A stretch of DNA of 64,000 nt. It comes from Erythrobacter sp. Alg231-14 (GTDB lineage: Bacteria > Pseudomonadota > Alphaproteobacteria > Sphingomonadales > Sphingomonadaceae). A program made the position numbers and the translations under genes. The stretch spans positions 1,240,001 to 1,304,000 of the forward strand of contig NZ_LT702999.1 in assembly GCF_900149685.1 (NCBI RefSeq), in the 5' to 3' direction. The first letter of the stretch is position 1. Every line of letters starts with the position of its first letter. The notes under the pieces were generated by a model, which was given only the letters and a program-made list of their open reading frames with translations, did not search any database and had not been told where the DNA came from. This document shows, one piece after another, positions 35,190 to 43,986 of this stretch.

Positions 35190-36029
35190 ATGACCGACAC
35201 CAGAAAACCCGTCTTCCTAGTCATCGGTGCAGGAGCCGGAATTGGCGGCAGCACGGGCGCGCGATTTGCCGCCGGGGGCTATCACACGGTTTTGGCGCGA
35301 CGCTCTGACGAAGCGGGCCTTCAACGGATGATCGCCGAAATTGAGGCGGCTGGCGGCACAGCCTCTGGCACTTTGCTCAACGCATCCGAAGACGGCGCGA
35401 TTGAGGACTTGGTTGAACGCGTTGAGCGCGACATAGGCCCGATCGAAGGCGCGTTGTATAATCTTGGCGCACAGATCGGCAATCGTGAGCTTCACGACAC
35501 GCCGCACCGCACATTCGAATTGGGCTGGCGGCTGGGGTGTTACGGCGTTTTCCGTCTGGCCCATGCAATGTTCCCCGCCATGGTCGAACGCGCCAAAACC
35601 GGAAAACACGGCACATTGCTGGTCACATCGGCCACATCGGCGGTGCGCGGTAATGCGGGACAACACAGCCACGCCGCCGCAATGGGCGGTCGGCGGATGC
35701 TATGCCAAACGCTCAACGCGGAATATGGGCCAAAGGGCATTCACGTCGCGCATATCGTCGTCGACGGGGCGGTTGATGCGCCGGACACATTGGGCAAATT
35801 GTTGGGCGACAAATTCGACGCGTTTAAGGCCAGCAAAGGCGATGAGGGCGTCATCGACCCTGCCGCCATTGCCGAAACCTATTGGAACCTTGCCCAACAA
35901 CCGCGCAATTGTTGGACGCATGAAATTGATATTCGGCCATGGACCGATGTGGCGTGGTGGAACGACAATCCCAGCCCGCAAATCAATTCGACCGCGGCCA
36001 ATCCGGGATTTGCCGGGCCAAAGACTTAG
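35190..36029 (+). CDS. Atypical short-chain dehydrogenase/reductase
   Basis: The 279-residue protein has the SDR nucleotide motif GAGAGIGG (residues 11-18) and a Ser in VTSATSA. Where classical enzymes have Tyr-x3-Lys it reads GQHSHAAAMGGRRML, without Tyr or Lys, and the NNAG motif is replaced by YNLGAQIG. From memory this variant is shared by a group of proteobacterial SDR homologues, so it is probably not a broken gene. Classic hydride-transfer chemistry is uncertain. AAGGGAG lies seven to eight bases before the ATG. Its stop overlaps the stop of the convergent FMN reductase. Confidence 0.82.
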   Translation: MTDTRKPVFLVIGAGAGIGGSTGARFAAGGYHTVLARRSDEAGLQRMIAEIEAAGGTASGTLLNASEDGAIEDLVERVERDIGPIEGALYNLGAQIGNRELHDTPHRTFELGWRLGCYGVFRLAHAMFPAMVERAKTGKHGTLLVTSATSAVRGNAGQHSHAAAMGGRRMLCQTLNAEYGPKGIHVAHIVVDGAVDAPDTLGKLLGDKFDAFKASKGDEGVIDPAAIAETYWNLAQQPRNCWTHEIDIRPWTDVAWWNDNPSPQINSTAANPGFAGPKT

Positions 36030-36565
36030 CCCGCGAGTTTTCCAACCAGATCACGCAAAGCCGCGTTCAGATCGGCATCCGTTAGCGCGCCTGCTTCGCG
36101 GTCAAAGACTTTGCTGAATTCTGGGACGGACAAATGCCCGACCACATCGCCGCCAAAGCGCGGCGTTGCACCCACGGCAAATTCCAAAACAGATTGCGCC
36201 CCGCGCGCACCGTCCGATGTGGCAAGCAGCGCCATGCGTTTGCCTTGCCACACTTCGCGGCCCAAACGGCTGCACCAATCGAACAGATTTTTGAACGCCG
36301 CTGGATAGGCGCCATTGTGTTCAGGAAAAGCGATGATCACTGCATCGACCGATCCGATCTTCGCTAGAAAATCATGCGCCAATTGCGGGATGCCGCCCGC
36401 TTCTTCGCGGTCGGATTGGTAAAGCGGCATTTCGTAATCATGGATGTTCAACGTTTCGATCACCGCGCCTTCAATCACTTCGGCAGCAATGCGGCCGGCA
36501 TATTCAACGATCTGACGGTTGATCGAAGTGGACGAGTTGCTTGCGGCAAAAGTGAGAATTCGCAT
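36026..36565 (-). CDS. NADPH-dependent FMN reductase family protein
   Basis: The 179-residue flavodoxin-like protein has the phosphate-binding N-terminus ILTFAASNSSTSINRQI and the PEHNGAYPAAFKNLFDW motif characteristic of NAD(P)H:FMN/quinone reductases of the SsuE/ChrR type. It probably transfers electrons from NAD(P)H to flavin, quinones or metals. Downstream of the J-domain gene on the same strand with about 30 bases between. The stop codon overlaps that of the SDR on the other strand. Confidence 0.85.
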   Translation of the reverse strand: MRILTFAASNSSTSINRQIVEYAGRIAAEVIEGAVIETLNIHDYEMPLYQSDREEAGGIPQLAHDFLAKIGSVDAVIIAFPEHNGAYPAAFKNLFDWCSRLGREVWQGKRMALLATSDGARGAQSVLEFAVGATPRFGGDVVGHLSVPEFSKVFDREAGALTDADLNAALRDLVGKLAG

Positions 36566-36595
36566 GACAGTTCCTGTGTTGAGAAAAAGGTGCGC

Positions 36596-37129
36596 CTATC
36601 CGCGCCACTCGCGGCGATCTTCGGCCGCGCGCAGCACCTCATAGGCAACTTGCAGTTTTTGAAATTCTTGTGCGGCCTCTTCATCGCCCGGCTTTACATC
36701 GGGATGGACGCTTTTGGCTCTGACGCGATAGGCTTTTTTGATCGCCGCGAAATCGGCATCGGATTCCAATCCCAACACTTCCAGTGCCCGCATTTCATCG
36801 GCAGTCCGTGATCCGTCACCGGATCCAGTCCAACCGTAATGCGACGCCTCTGCATAGCCTTCGCTCTCCTGCCTTTCGGCTTTCGCGCGCTCGGCCTTTT
36901 GCTCTTTGTCGAGCCCTTCGAAATAGTCCCAACCTTTGTTGTATTCCGCCGCGTGTTTTTGACAGAAATACCAACGGTCCGGGCTGTTGGGTGATTTGGG
37001 CGCGGGGCACAGGCCCGGTTCGCCGCAACCATGGCGATCGCATTCGCGTTGAGCCACCGCCTCACGCGAGCTGTCGTAGGAACGCCAGCGCGGAAATCCC
37101 CAATCGTTTGAACGGCCTGCTTTCGCCAT
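36596..37129 (-). CDS. J-domain protein with C-terminal DnaJ domain
   Basis: In this 177-residue protein the J domain is at the C-terminus (about residues 108-176) with intact HPD in SVHPDVKPGDEEAAQEF. The N-terminal part has CDRHGC, GLCPAPK and WYFCQKH, a Cys/His arrangement that may bind zinc, then a charged region. Such proteins should stimulate an Hsp70 ATPase, with the N-terminal module choosing the client. The layout is common in alphaproteobacteria but poorly characterised. It is not linked to dnaK here. Confidence 0.87.
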   Translation of the reverse strand: MAKAGRSNDWGFPRWRSYDSSREAVAQRECDRHGCGEPGLCPAPKSPNSPDRWYFCQKHAAEYNKGWDYFEGLDKEQKAERAKAERQESEGYAEASHYGWTGSGDGSRTADEMRALEVLGLESDADFAAIKKAYRVRAKSVHPDVKPGDEEAAQEFQKLQVAYEVLRAAEDRREWRG

Positions 37130-37317
37130 TAGGCACAGCCTTCAATCGCGGGGATGATGATGTTTATCGTGCAGCTCACGCAGTTCATCTAATGCCAATG
37201 GCGACAATTGCAAAGGCGCGACAAAGGATTTGGGAACCGGTTGCAATCTAAAATGTTGCATTGCAATAGAGTGTTTACTTCGACGCGGCTATGACGCGCC
37301 GAAGCCAAGGGATGCAA

Positions 37318-37482
37318 ATGAGCCAACAACTGACAATTTCCAGCCTGTTTTCAGCGCTCGCCTTGGTAAGCTTGGCGTTGGTTGCGCGTGCGGGCACCGT
37401 GTTGGACACCGCTCAGAGTGAGCCTTCGTGGGTTCAATATGAAGCGGTTGAATTCCCGGCTTCGGACAACCGCGCCGCGTAA
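37318..37482 (+). CDS. Small putative secreted or membrane-anchored peptide
   Basis: A 54-residue product from ATG 37318 (or 56 from 37312) begins MSQQLTISSLFSALALVSLALVARA, which looks like a signal peptide or single membrane helix, followed by about 29 polar residues. Upstream lies an AT-rich repeat-like stretch (TTGCAATCTAAAATGTTGCATTGCAA). No family is recognised. It converges on pal with 54 bases between. Confidence 0.4.
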   Translation: MSQQLTISSLFSALALVSLALVARAGTVLDTAQSEPSWVQYEAVEFPASDNRAA

Positions 37483-37536
37483 ACCTTCCACGCCCGCCCC
37501 AACGATAGGAGCGAGCGCAGAAAATTCATTGATCGA

Positions 37537-38064
37537 TCAATTGATGATGATGCTGGCTGCGCGGCGGTTTTGTGCCCACGCGCTTGCGTTGGATGCCAAT
37601 GCAACGGGGCGCTCTTTGCCAAAACTGACAATGCGGATCCGGTTTGTGGCCACGCCCAAGCTGACGAGGTAGTTCTTCGCCGAATTGGCGCGCCGTTCAC
37701 CCAACGCCAGGTTGTATTCGCGGGTGCCGCGTTCATCGGTATGACCTTCGATGGTGAAGGTCAGTTGCGGAAAGCGTGCAAAATACTGCGCCTGTGCCTG
37801 AAGCGCGGCGGCATCGCTGCTGTCGATGTTGAAACGATCAGTGTCAAAATAGATGACCGCGGAACGGCCAACCGCATTTTCAAAATGCCCTTGCGTGCCA
37901 ACCGCGGGCCCTGCCGGCAAAGTGGGCGTTGGTGTCGCGGTTGGCGCCGGTGTGGTTACCGGTGGCGGCGGCAGCTCTTCGGGTGCCTTTTTCGAACAAG
38001 CACCAAGCGCAAGCGCGGATGTCAGCACAGCCGCAGTGGCCGTTTTGGAAAAGGAGAAAGTCAT
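37537..38064 (-). CDS. pal: Peptidoglycan-associated lipoprotein
   Basis: Pal anchors the outer membrane to peptidoglycan and is released by TolB during division. The 175-residue precursor has a lipoprotein signal with lipobox LGAC (Cys23), a Pro/Thr-rich tether (PPPPVTTPAPTATPTPTLP) and an OmpA-like domain with VIYFDTDRFNID and GHTDERGTREYNLALGERRAN, containing the Asp and Arg that hold diaminopimelate. Start ATG 38064 has AAGGAG-type sequence upstream. It is the last gene of the tol operon. Confidence 0.95.
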   Translation of the reverse strand: MTFSFSKTATAAVLTSALALGACSKKAPEELPPPPVTTPAPTATPTPTLPAGPAVGTQGHFENAVGRSAVIYFDTDRFNIDSSDAAALQAQAQYFARFPQLTFTIEGHTDERGTREYNLALGERRANSAKNYLVSLGVATNRIRIVSFGKERPVALASNASAWAQNRRAASIIIN

Positions 38065-38135
38065 CGTATTTGCTCTCCGAATTGGGCCAGACAATTTTTG
38101 GTCCGGCGCGTTGAAATTAAAAGGCGTGTCTTTGA

Positions 38136-39560
38136 TCAAGGACGGATGGGGCCCCATGCGGGATCCGATGCGTCAACCGGGGTCGGCAATCTCCTTTCAT
38201 TGCGCCCCGTCAGGTCGACTTGCCACAAGGACGATCGACCCGCATCGCGCGTTGTCCGGAAGAATTGAATGATCCGGCCATTGGGCGCCCACGTTGGGGC
38301 CTCATCTTGCCATCCGTCTGTAAGCACCCGAAGGTTACGCCCTGCAGGCGTCATAACTGCAACATTAAAATTGCCGGCGATCCGTGTGAAGGCGATTTGA
38401 TCGCCACGCGGGCTCCATTCTGGCGTGGCACAGCGGCCGCCGAAAAATGTGATTCGGCGTTGATTGGAACCATCGGCATTCATGACATAGCATTGTTGAG
38501 TGCCGGACCGATCGCTTTCAAAAACAATCCGTGTTCCATCGGGCGAATATGATCCGCCGATATCGATCCCCGGCGTGTTGGTCAGCCGGGTGGGCGTGCC
38601 GCCCGACACCGGAACGCGGTAAATGTCCGTGTTGCCCGCAACCGCCATAGAAAACAGAATATTGCGTCCATCAGGCGACCAACGCGGGGCGATGGTTGGG
38701 CTGCGATTTTCGGTGACCAATGTCTGACGCCCGGAACCAATGTCATAGACATAGATACGCGGGTTTCCATCAACATAGGAAAGGTAGAGGATTTTCGAAT
38801 AGTCCGGCGAATAGCGCGGCGTTAGCGCGGTCGCGCTGCCCAAAGTGAGGAACCGGTGGTTCGCCCCGTCGCTGTCCATCACAGCGAGGCGTTTAACCCG
38901 ATTATCCTTTGGCCCGGTTTCTGCGATATATGCGATACGGCTGTCAAAGAACGGATCTTCGCCGGTCAATCGAGCATAGATGAGATCGGAACATTTGTGC
39001 GCCGCGCGCCGCCAATCTGCTGGGCGCACTTCGTACCCTTCGCGGATCAATTCATCCTGAAGCGCGACATCATAAAGGTAGCACCCAACGACAAGTCGGC
39101 CATTGGCGTTGGCGTTGACAAATCCATGGACCAGCATCTCTGCACCGCGCCCGCCCCAACTGCTCCATGCAGGGTTGCGGATTTGTTGGAATTGCGGGCT
39201 AGGCAAACGATCCGGGCCGGTGGGCTCAAACAAGCCATTGTTGCGCAGATTTGCGGTGATGACCCGCGCGATTTCCCGACCCAATGCGCGCGTGCCATCG
39301 GCGTTGGCCGGTGTGGGCGCGTCACGATTTGTGGCAAATGCGGGGATCGCAATGCCCAAATCATCCCAGTTGTTTTCCGCCGTGACTGTGCCGCGCAATG
39401 GCCCATCATCGTCGTCGCCGTCGATGGCGATATCAGCGACGGCGCCGCCTTCGCCCAAAGGCTGATCCAGATCCGAAGTCCCCGCATCTTGTGCGAATGC
39501 GGGCGAAGCAATCAGCCCCACCCATGCAACCAGCGCGGTTAACAGCGTTGTCGTCTTCAT
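38136..39560 (-). CDS. tolB: Tol-Pal system protein TolB
   Basis: The 474-residue periplasmic protein has a signal peptide (MKTTTLLTALVAWVGLIASPAFA), an alpha/beta N-domain and a beta-propeller with repeated (Y/W)SPDG-type blocks: PRYSPDYSKILYLS, PRWSPDGRNILFS, GSYSPDGTRIVFESDRSG, PEWSPRGDQIAFTR and PTWAPNGRIIQF. An acidic insert after the signal (DIAIDGDDDDGP) is longer than usual. It binds Pal. ATG 39560 starts two bases after the tolA stop at 39563, so translation is probably coupled. Confidence 0.95.
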   Translation of the reverse strand: MKTTTLLTALVAWVGLIASPAFAQDAGTSDLDQPLGEGGAVADIAIDGDDDDGPLRGTVTAENNWDDLGIAIPAFATNRDAPTPANADGTRALGREIARVITANLRNNGLFEPTGPDRLPSPQFQQIRNPAWSSWGGRGAEMLVHGFVNANANGRLVVGCYLYDVALQDELIREGYEVRPADWRRAAHKCSDLIYARLTGEDPFFDSRIAYIAETGPKDNRVKRLAVMDSDGANHRFLTLGSATALTPRYSPDYSKILYLSYVDGNPRIYVYDIGSGRQTLVTENRSPTIAPRWSPDGRNILFSMAVAGNTDIYRVPVSGGTPTRLTNTPGIDIGGSYSPDGTRIVFESDRSGTQQCYVMNADGSNQRRITFFGGRCATPEWSPRGDQIAFTRIAGNFNVAVMTPAGRNLRVLTDGWQDEAPTWAPNGRIIQFFRTTRDAGRSSLWQVDLTGRNERRLPTPVDASDPAWGPIRP

Positions 39561-39562
39561 AT

Positions 39563-40387
39563 TCAAAGCCTTATGTCGAATTGCCATTCGAGATCGTCCC
39601 AGCGACTATAGAACTGCTCTGGCAAGTTAAAAGGGACAGCACTTCGAACCGCGCGAATTGCACGTTCACAATGCAGGCCAACTTGGGGTCTGTTGGATGC
39701 GGTGATGCTGTTGTTTTGGGTGCGACATGTCGGGGTGCCGCGCAACGTTCCATCTTGGTTTAGGCGCCATGAGACGGTCGAAACCAGCTTATCCGCGTCG
39801 ACCCCAGTGGGCGGATTCCAATTCGGTCGCAATTGACGCGTGATCGCCGATGCCAAAGCCGCGCGCTCCCTACGCCCAAATGTCGCCGCGGGTGGGCGGG
39901 TTTCATCGGTGTTGGTCGAATTGCCTGATCCACCCAAGAAATTGTCACCGATCCTGCTGCCGCCGGTGTTGCGCGGCGCGGGCGTGGTTTCCCGTGGACG
40001 ATCGGGCCGTGTGCGTGGTCGCGGCGGAGAGGTGTTTGTCGGGCGGGTTTGGGGCCGCGTTTGCGGCGTGGGGGCCGGCCGCGTTTGCGGCACCGGCGCG
40101 GGTCTGGGCGCGGTTTCCACCGGCTCAACCTGAGCGGGCTCTTCGGGTGGGGCCGGTTCCTCGGACAAGGTAGGCGCAATTGCCGCGCGACTTTCGGCCA
40201 CCGGTTCTGGTGCGGTGGCCTCAAGGCTGACTTCGGTCGCAAGACTAACCGTCATACGGTCGGGAGTGATGTCTTTGGGTGGGAACAGGGCGAATTGCAT
40301 CGCCAAAACGACCACCAACGCCACGTGCAGAACAATTGCGGCAATCAAGCCGATCCGTTCTTCAAAGCGAAAAGCTGTCTCTCCCAT
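39563..40387 (-). CDS. tolA: TolA-like envelope protein
   Basis: The 274-residue protein has one N-terminal membrane helix (LIAAIVLHVALVVVLAMQFALF), a long Pro/Arg/Thr-rich middle (residues about 60-150, many RP and PQTRP units) and a C-terminal globular domain beginning near ALASAITRQLRPNWNPP, as in TolA/TonB proteins. It links TolQR energy to the outer membrane. The ATG at 40387 is preferred to GTG 40390 on spacing from GAGGA. The middle region is extended rather than helical, unlike enterobacterial TolA. It lies between tolR and tolB. Confidence 0.9.
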   Translation of the reverse strand: MGETAFRFEERIGLIAAIVLHVALVVVLAMQFALFPPKDITPDRMTVSLATEVSLEATAPEPVAESRAAIAPTLSEEPAPPEEPAQVEPVETAPRPAPVPQTRPAPTPQTRPQTRPTNTSPPRPRTRPDRPRETTPAPRNTGGSRIGDNFLGGSGNSTNTDETRPPAATFGRRERAALASAITRQLRPNWNPPTGVDADKLVSTVSWRLNQDGTLRGTPTCRTQNNSITASNRPQVGLHCERAIRAVRSAVPFNLPEQFYSRWDDLEWQFDIRL

Positions 40388-40399
40388 CACGCGTCCTCG

Positions 40400-40846
40400 C
40401 TATGGCGCGGTAACTGAACCGTCGGTGACCAAAGCGATCGAGGTGAAGCCAGCGCGGCCCAATTCCCCCATCACCGCCATCACCCGGCCGTAATCAAGGC
40501 TCCTGTCGCCGCGAAGGACGATGTTGGGCAAACGCCCATCGCCGCCGCGATTCAACGCCGCCAACGCATCGGGCAATGCACCAGTGGGAACCGGCTCATT
40601 TTCAATGAAAATACGCCCTTGATTGTCGACGCTTATGGTCACTTGATTGGGTGTTTCTTCGACTGCATTGGCCCGGCTTTCGGGCAATTCGATTGGTACA
40701 CCCACGGCAGGCAACGTGACCGTCACCATAAAGATGATCAACAAGACCAGCATGACATCAACCAACGGAGTGACGTTGATTTCGGCCATTGCCGCGCGGC
40801 GATTGCGGCGGCCCCCTCTGCGGGTGTTGCTAAGCGACGCTCCCAT
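40400..40846 (-). CDS. tolR: Tol-Pal system protein TolR (ExbD family)
   Basis: A 148-residue protein with one membrane helix that contains the family motif INVTPLVDVMLVLLIIFMVT, including the essential membrane Asp. The periplasmic domain follows (VPIELPESRANAVEE, GRIFIENEPVPTGAL, LRGDRSLDYGRVMAVMGELG). It forms the proton-driven motor with TolQ. The start codon immediately follows the tolQ stop, so the two are translated together. Confidence 0.95.
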   Translation of the reverse strand: MGASLSNTRRGGRRNRRAAMAEINVTPLVDVMLVLLIIFMVTVTLPAVGVPIELPESRANAVEETPNQVTISVDNQGRIFIENEPVPTGALPDALAALNRGGDGRLPNIVLRGDRSLDYGRVMAVMGELGRAGFTSIALVTDGSVTAP

Positions 40847-41584
40847 TTAAACGCGATCCAATTCGCGGCTCAAACCGGCGTGAACCTTATCGGCAAAACG
40901 CTGCAACTTGGCCTCATACTGGTTCACGGTGTCGCTGAAACGGTTGTAGGCGATGACCGCGGGAATGGCCGCGAACAGGCCAATCGCTGTCGCGAACAAT
41001 GCCTCTGCGATGCCTGGCGCCACCACCGCAAGCGACGCGCTTTGTTGCGCACCGATTTGGAAAAAGCTGTTCATGATGCCCCAGACGGTGCCGAACAATC
41101 CCACAAAAGGCGCGACAGATCCCGTGGTTGCCAGAAAATTCAACCGTCCGGCCAATTCATCGGCCTCATGCGCGATTTGGCTTTCCATCGCCGCGCCGAT
41201 CCGTTGCCGCGTCGCATCGCGATCAACGGGAGTGTTTTTGGTGGAGCGTTTCCATTCATCCAAGCCCGCGCCCGCAACCCGTGCCGATGGCACTTGGCTG
41301 CGCATTTTCTTGCTCAAGGCCGCTTCGCGATCGCGCGTTTCCCAAAAATCTGCCTCATACCGGCGCGAACTTTTGTTGAGCCCACCCGATTTGAGCCAGA
41401 ACGACACAATGATGGTCCATGTCCAAACGCTGGCCAAAACCAACCCAACGATCACCGCTTTGACAACGATGTCGGAGTCCAGAAACAATTCAATCGGGTC
41501 CAACCGTGTTGGGCCGTTGGCAATCGCCGCCGCGTTTGCCGCAATTGGGCCGCTCACAGCCGCATTCAAAAATGCAAAAGGCAC
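40847..41584 (-). CDS. tolQ: Tol-Pal system protein TolQ
   Basis: The 245-residue protein has three hydrophobic segments: VVKAVIVGLVLASVWTWTII near residue 45, FLATTGSVAPFVGLFGTVWGIMNSF, and IAEALFATAIGLFAAIPAVIAYN. The last two hold the TolQ/ExbB/MotA motifs that line the proton path. Its long cytoplasmic loop between helices 1 and 2 is normal. It is encoded two bases after ybgC, the classic operon order. Confidence 0.95.
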   Translation of the reverse strand: MPFAFLNAAVSGPIAANAAAIANGPTRLDPIELFLDSDIVVKAVIVGLVLASVWTWTIIVSFWLKSGGLNKSSRRYEADFWETRDREAALSKKMRSQVPSARVAGAGLDEWKRSTKNTPVDRDATRQRIGAAMESQIAHEADELAGRLNFLATTGSVAPFVGLFGTVWGIMNSFFQIGAQQSASLAVVAPGIAEALFATAIGLFAAIPAVIAYNRFSDTVNQYEAKLQRFADKVHAGLSRELDRV

Positions 41585-41586
41585 TC

Positions 41587-42081
41587 TTACACTTCCTCTC
41601 TGGTCATAAATTCATCAAAGGCGGCGCGCCATTCGGCCGGTTGCCTGCGCGGGCGCCCTTCGAGAGTAATAAAGCCAACCCGCAGGCTCGCCTCGCACAA
41701 CACATCGTCACCACGTCGCGCGATTTGGTGCATGCGACAACTGGCCGCGCCCAACGCGGTGCACGTGGTTTCGATCACCACATCATCGTCCAACTTTGCT
41801 GGGCGCAGATATTTCAGATTGATCTCTGACACGGCATAGGCCCCGCCTTTGTCACGGTCAGGGTCGTCGCCGTTTTCGGGCGCAACGCCGCCGGCTTCAA
41901 TCGCGGCGCGTTGATCGATTTTCAGCATGCGCAACAAATCCGAACGCGCGCGTTCGAACCACCGGAGGTAGTTGGCGTGGTATGTGATGCCAGATAGATC
42001 GGTGTCCTCATAATAGACCCGCACGGCGTATAAATGCCGCGGTCCATCAAAAACACCGCCGGGAGGAGTGGGTTTAACCAT
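41587..42081 (-). CDS. ybgC: Tol-Pal-associated acyl-CoA thioesterase YbgC
   Basis: The 164-residue hotdog-fold thioesterase has VRVYYEDTDLSGITYHANYLRWFERARSDLLR, containing the catalytic Asp (YEDTD) and the TYHANYL helix start. It hydrolyses acyl-CoA esters and is linked with phospholipid metabolism at the Tol machine. It is the first gene of the tol operon; the 101 bases upstream, after the HIT gene, should hold the promoter. Confidence 0.93.
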   Translation of the reverse strand: MVKPTPPGGVFDGPRHLYAVRVYYEDTDLSGITYHANYLRWFERARSDLLRMLKIDQRAAIEAGGVAPENGDDPDRDKGGAYAVSEINLKYLRPAKLDDDVVIETTCTALGAASCRMHQIARRGDDVLCEASLRVGFITLEGRPRRQPAEWRAAFDEFMTREEV

Positions 42082-42182
42082 ACAATATCGACCTAGCGCA
42101 GAGTGGATTCGCTGAAAAGCGATGGTTTGGCTTTCGCTGCATGAACGGCGGTGAAACGAATCTGGCGTGCGACCAGACCCTT

Positions 42183-42578
42183 TTACCCGCGTTTGGCAAA
42201 TTCTGGAGCGATCATCGGCCCCAACTTTTGCCCGCCAAAAATATGGACGTGCAAATGCGGCACTTCTTGATGCCCATTTCGGCCGATATTCGCCATCAAA
42301 CGATATCCCGGTTCCACCAAGCCTTTTTCCCGCGCGACGATCCCCACCGCGCGAACAAAGCCGGCAATCTCATCCGCACTTGCAGTGGCGCTGAAATCGT
42401 CCCAGCTGACATAGCGCCCTTTCGGGATCACCAATGTGTGGGTCTCGGCCTGAGGGTTGATGTCTTCAAAAGCATAGGCCCATTCATCATCATAGACCGT
42501 CTTGGATGGAATTTCTCCGCGCAGGATTTTGGCAAAGATGTTGTTGTCATCATAAGGCAGCGTTGGATCGATGGGCAT
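42183..42578 (-). CDS. HIT family nucleotide-binding protein
   Basis: The 131-residue protein has the histidine triad HLHVH (108-112) followed by IFGG, and FAKILRGEIPSKTVYDDEWAYAFEDINP at the N-terminus. It belongs to the HinT branch, which hydrolyses adenosine phosphoramidates. It is the last gene of the histidine operon, 12 bases after hisE. This his-HIT association is common in alphaproteobacteria. Confidence 0.93.
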   Translation of the reverse strand: MPIDPTLPYDDNNIFAKILRGEIPSKTVYDDEWAYAFEDINPQAETHTLVIPKGRYVSWDDFSATASADEIAGFVRAVGIVAREKGLVEPGYRLMANIGRNGHQEVPHLHVHIFGGQKLGPMIAPEFAKRG

Positions 42579-42590
42579 GTATTCGCTCCT

Positions 42591-42908
42591 TTAGTCGGGT
42601 GTGCGGCTGGCTTTTTCGTCGAGACCCGATAGCCCTTCGCGCCGGTCCAATTCGGCCAAGACATCATCGAATGCGACGCCTTTGGCTTGCAGCAAGACCA
42701 TAAGATGGAACAGCAGATCCGCGCTTTCGCCAATCAACGCATCGGAATCTTGCGACACGGCGGCAATGACAGTTTCGGTCGCTTCTTCGCCGACCTTTTG
42801 CGCCATCTTTGATACGCCCTTTGCGTTCAATTTGGCGACATAGCTGGTGTCGGGTGAAGCTTTGCTGCGTTGCGCAATGGTCTGTTCGAGGCGTTCTAAC
42901 GTGGTCAT
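42591..42908 (-). CDS. hisE: Phosphoribosyl-ATP pyrophosphatase
   Basis: HisE cleaves phosphoribosyl-ATP to phosphoribosyl-AMP, the second step of histidine synthesis. The 105-residue MazG-like protein has KVGEEATETVIAA, with the metal-binding Glu residues, and GESADLLFHLMVLLQAKG. ATG 42908 (MTTLERLEQTIA) fits the family length; an upstream frame to 42935 does not. It is separate from hisI, which is not in this window. Confidence 0.94.
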   Translation of the reverse strand: MTTLERLEQTIAQRSKASPDTSYVAKLNAKGVSKMAQKVGEEATETVIAAVSQDSDALIGESADLLFHLMVLLQAKGVAFDDVLAELDRREGLSGLDEKASRTPD

Positions 42909-42955
42909 AAATTTATCCTTACACGCCGGGCGCAAGCAATCCAGCGATCCGCGTC

Positions 42956-43720
42956 TTAAACGCCGCGCGCGGGCAGACCCGCCGATCTGAGTGCGGCGTG
43001 CGCTTCTGAGATCGAATGGGTGCCAAAATGGAATATGGACGCGGCCAAAACCGCGCTGGCATGGCCATCACGGACCCCTTCGACCAAGTGGTCCAGCGTG
43101 CCAACACCGCCGCTCGCGACAACCGGAACGGCGACCGCATCGGCAATCGCGCGGGTCAATTCCAGATCGTAACCCGCCTGTGTTCCGTCGCCATCCATGG
43201 ATGTTACTAGCAATTCGCCCGCGCCCAATTCCGCAACCTTGATCGCGTATTCCAACGCGTCAATCCCTGTGGGTTTGCGGCCACCATGGGTGAATATTTC
43301 CCATTTCCCATCGGTCACTTTGCGCGCATCGACGCTGGCGACGACGCATTGGCTGCCAAACCTCTTTGCGATTTCCGCCACCAATTCGGGACGCGCAACA
43401 GCGGCAGAATTGATCGCGACCTTGTCTGCGCCGGCCAGCAACAGCGCGCGCGCATCATCGACACTGCGCACCCCGCCTCCGACCGTCATCGGCATAAAGC
43501 ACACTTCGGCGGTGCGTTTAACGATATCGAGCAGTGTTCCGCGCCCTTCGTGGCTGGCGGAAATGTCGAGGAAGCACAGTTCATCGGCACCCGCAGCATC
43601 ATAGGCGCGCGCCTGTTCCACCGGGTCGCCTGCGTCTTTGAGGTCCACAAAATTGACCCCCTTCACCACCCGGCCATCGGCCACATCAAGGCATGGGATA
43701 ACGCGGACGCGCACGGTCAT
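42956..43720 (-). CDS. hisF: Imidazole glycerol phosphate synthase, cyclase subunit
   Basis: HisF is the (beta-alpha)8 barrel that joins PRFAR and ammonia to make imidazole glycerol phosphate and AICAR. The 254-residue protein shows [20 protein letters not shown] (catalytic Asp11 region), [28 protein letters not shown], and [13 protein letters not shown] with the second catalytic Asp. The start ATG overlaps the stop of a small membrane protein gene by four bases (ATGA). HisH, its ammonia-supplying partner, is two genes upstream. Confidence 0.96.
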   Translation of the reverse strand: MTVRVRVIPCLDVADGRVVKGVNFVDLKDAGDPVEQARAYDAAGADELCFLDISASHEGRGTLLDIVKRTAEVCFMPMTVGGGVRSVDDARALLLAGADKVAINSAAVARPELVAEIAKRFGSQCVVASVDARKVTDGKWEIFTHGGRKPTGIDALEYAIKVAELGAGELLVTSMDGDGTQAGYDLELTRAIADAVAVPVVASGGVGTLDHLVEGVRDGHASAVLAASIFHFGTHSISEAHAALRSAGLPARGV

Positions 43721-43986
43721 ACCGCTTGTCCCACATCGACCAAGACACAAGTCGCCTCGCCATTCGGGCAAACCGGCACCGCTTCTTCGACGGGTACTCT
43801 GCCCTGAAGCCACAACAGAGCGAATGCCATGTTGAGATACAGCACAATCGCCATCCAATATTTGTCGGGCGTGTCTTCTTTGGTCAGGCGATGGCGACCC
43901 AGCGCCGTTTTGCCCCGGCGCCAATCGACCACGACCCATGCGACCATCACAAATGCCGCGATCAACGCAATGTTGGCGATGGTCAC
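43717..43986 (-). CDS. Small two-helix membrane protein inside the his operon
   Basis: This 89-residue protein has hydrophobic segments [18 protein letters not shown] and [19 protein letters not shown] and a C-terminal tail with two cysteines ([15 protein letters not shown]). It starts at GTG 43986, overlapping the hisA stop (GTGA), and its own stop overlaps the hisF start (ATGA). It is thus translationally locked between two histidine biosynthesis genes. I recognise no family. A role in the histidine pathway is not implied by its sequence. Confidence 0.75.
   Translation of the reverse strand: MTIANIALIAAFVMVAWVVVDWRRGKTALGRHRLTKEDTPDKYWMAIVLYLNMAFALLWLQGRVPVEEAVPVCPNGEATCVLVDVGQAV

Noticed and set aside
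39398-39763. Plus-strand frames antisense to tolB and tolA
   Set aside because: They mirror GC-rich codons of the real minus-strand genes and have repetitive, basic translations.
40019-40135. Tandem DNA repeat in tolA
   Set aside because: The repetition is codon-level Pro/Arg/Thr coding for the spacer, not an independent repeat array; no CRISPR-like spacing occurs anywhere in the window.
40619-41839. 406-codon plus-strand frame over tolQ/tolR
   Set aside because: Long only because of codon bias on the opposite strand; tolQ and tolR are certain.
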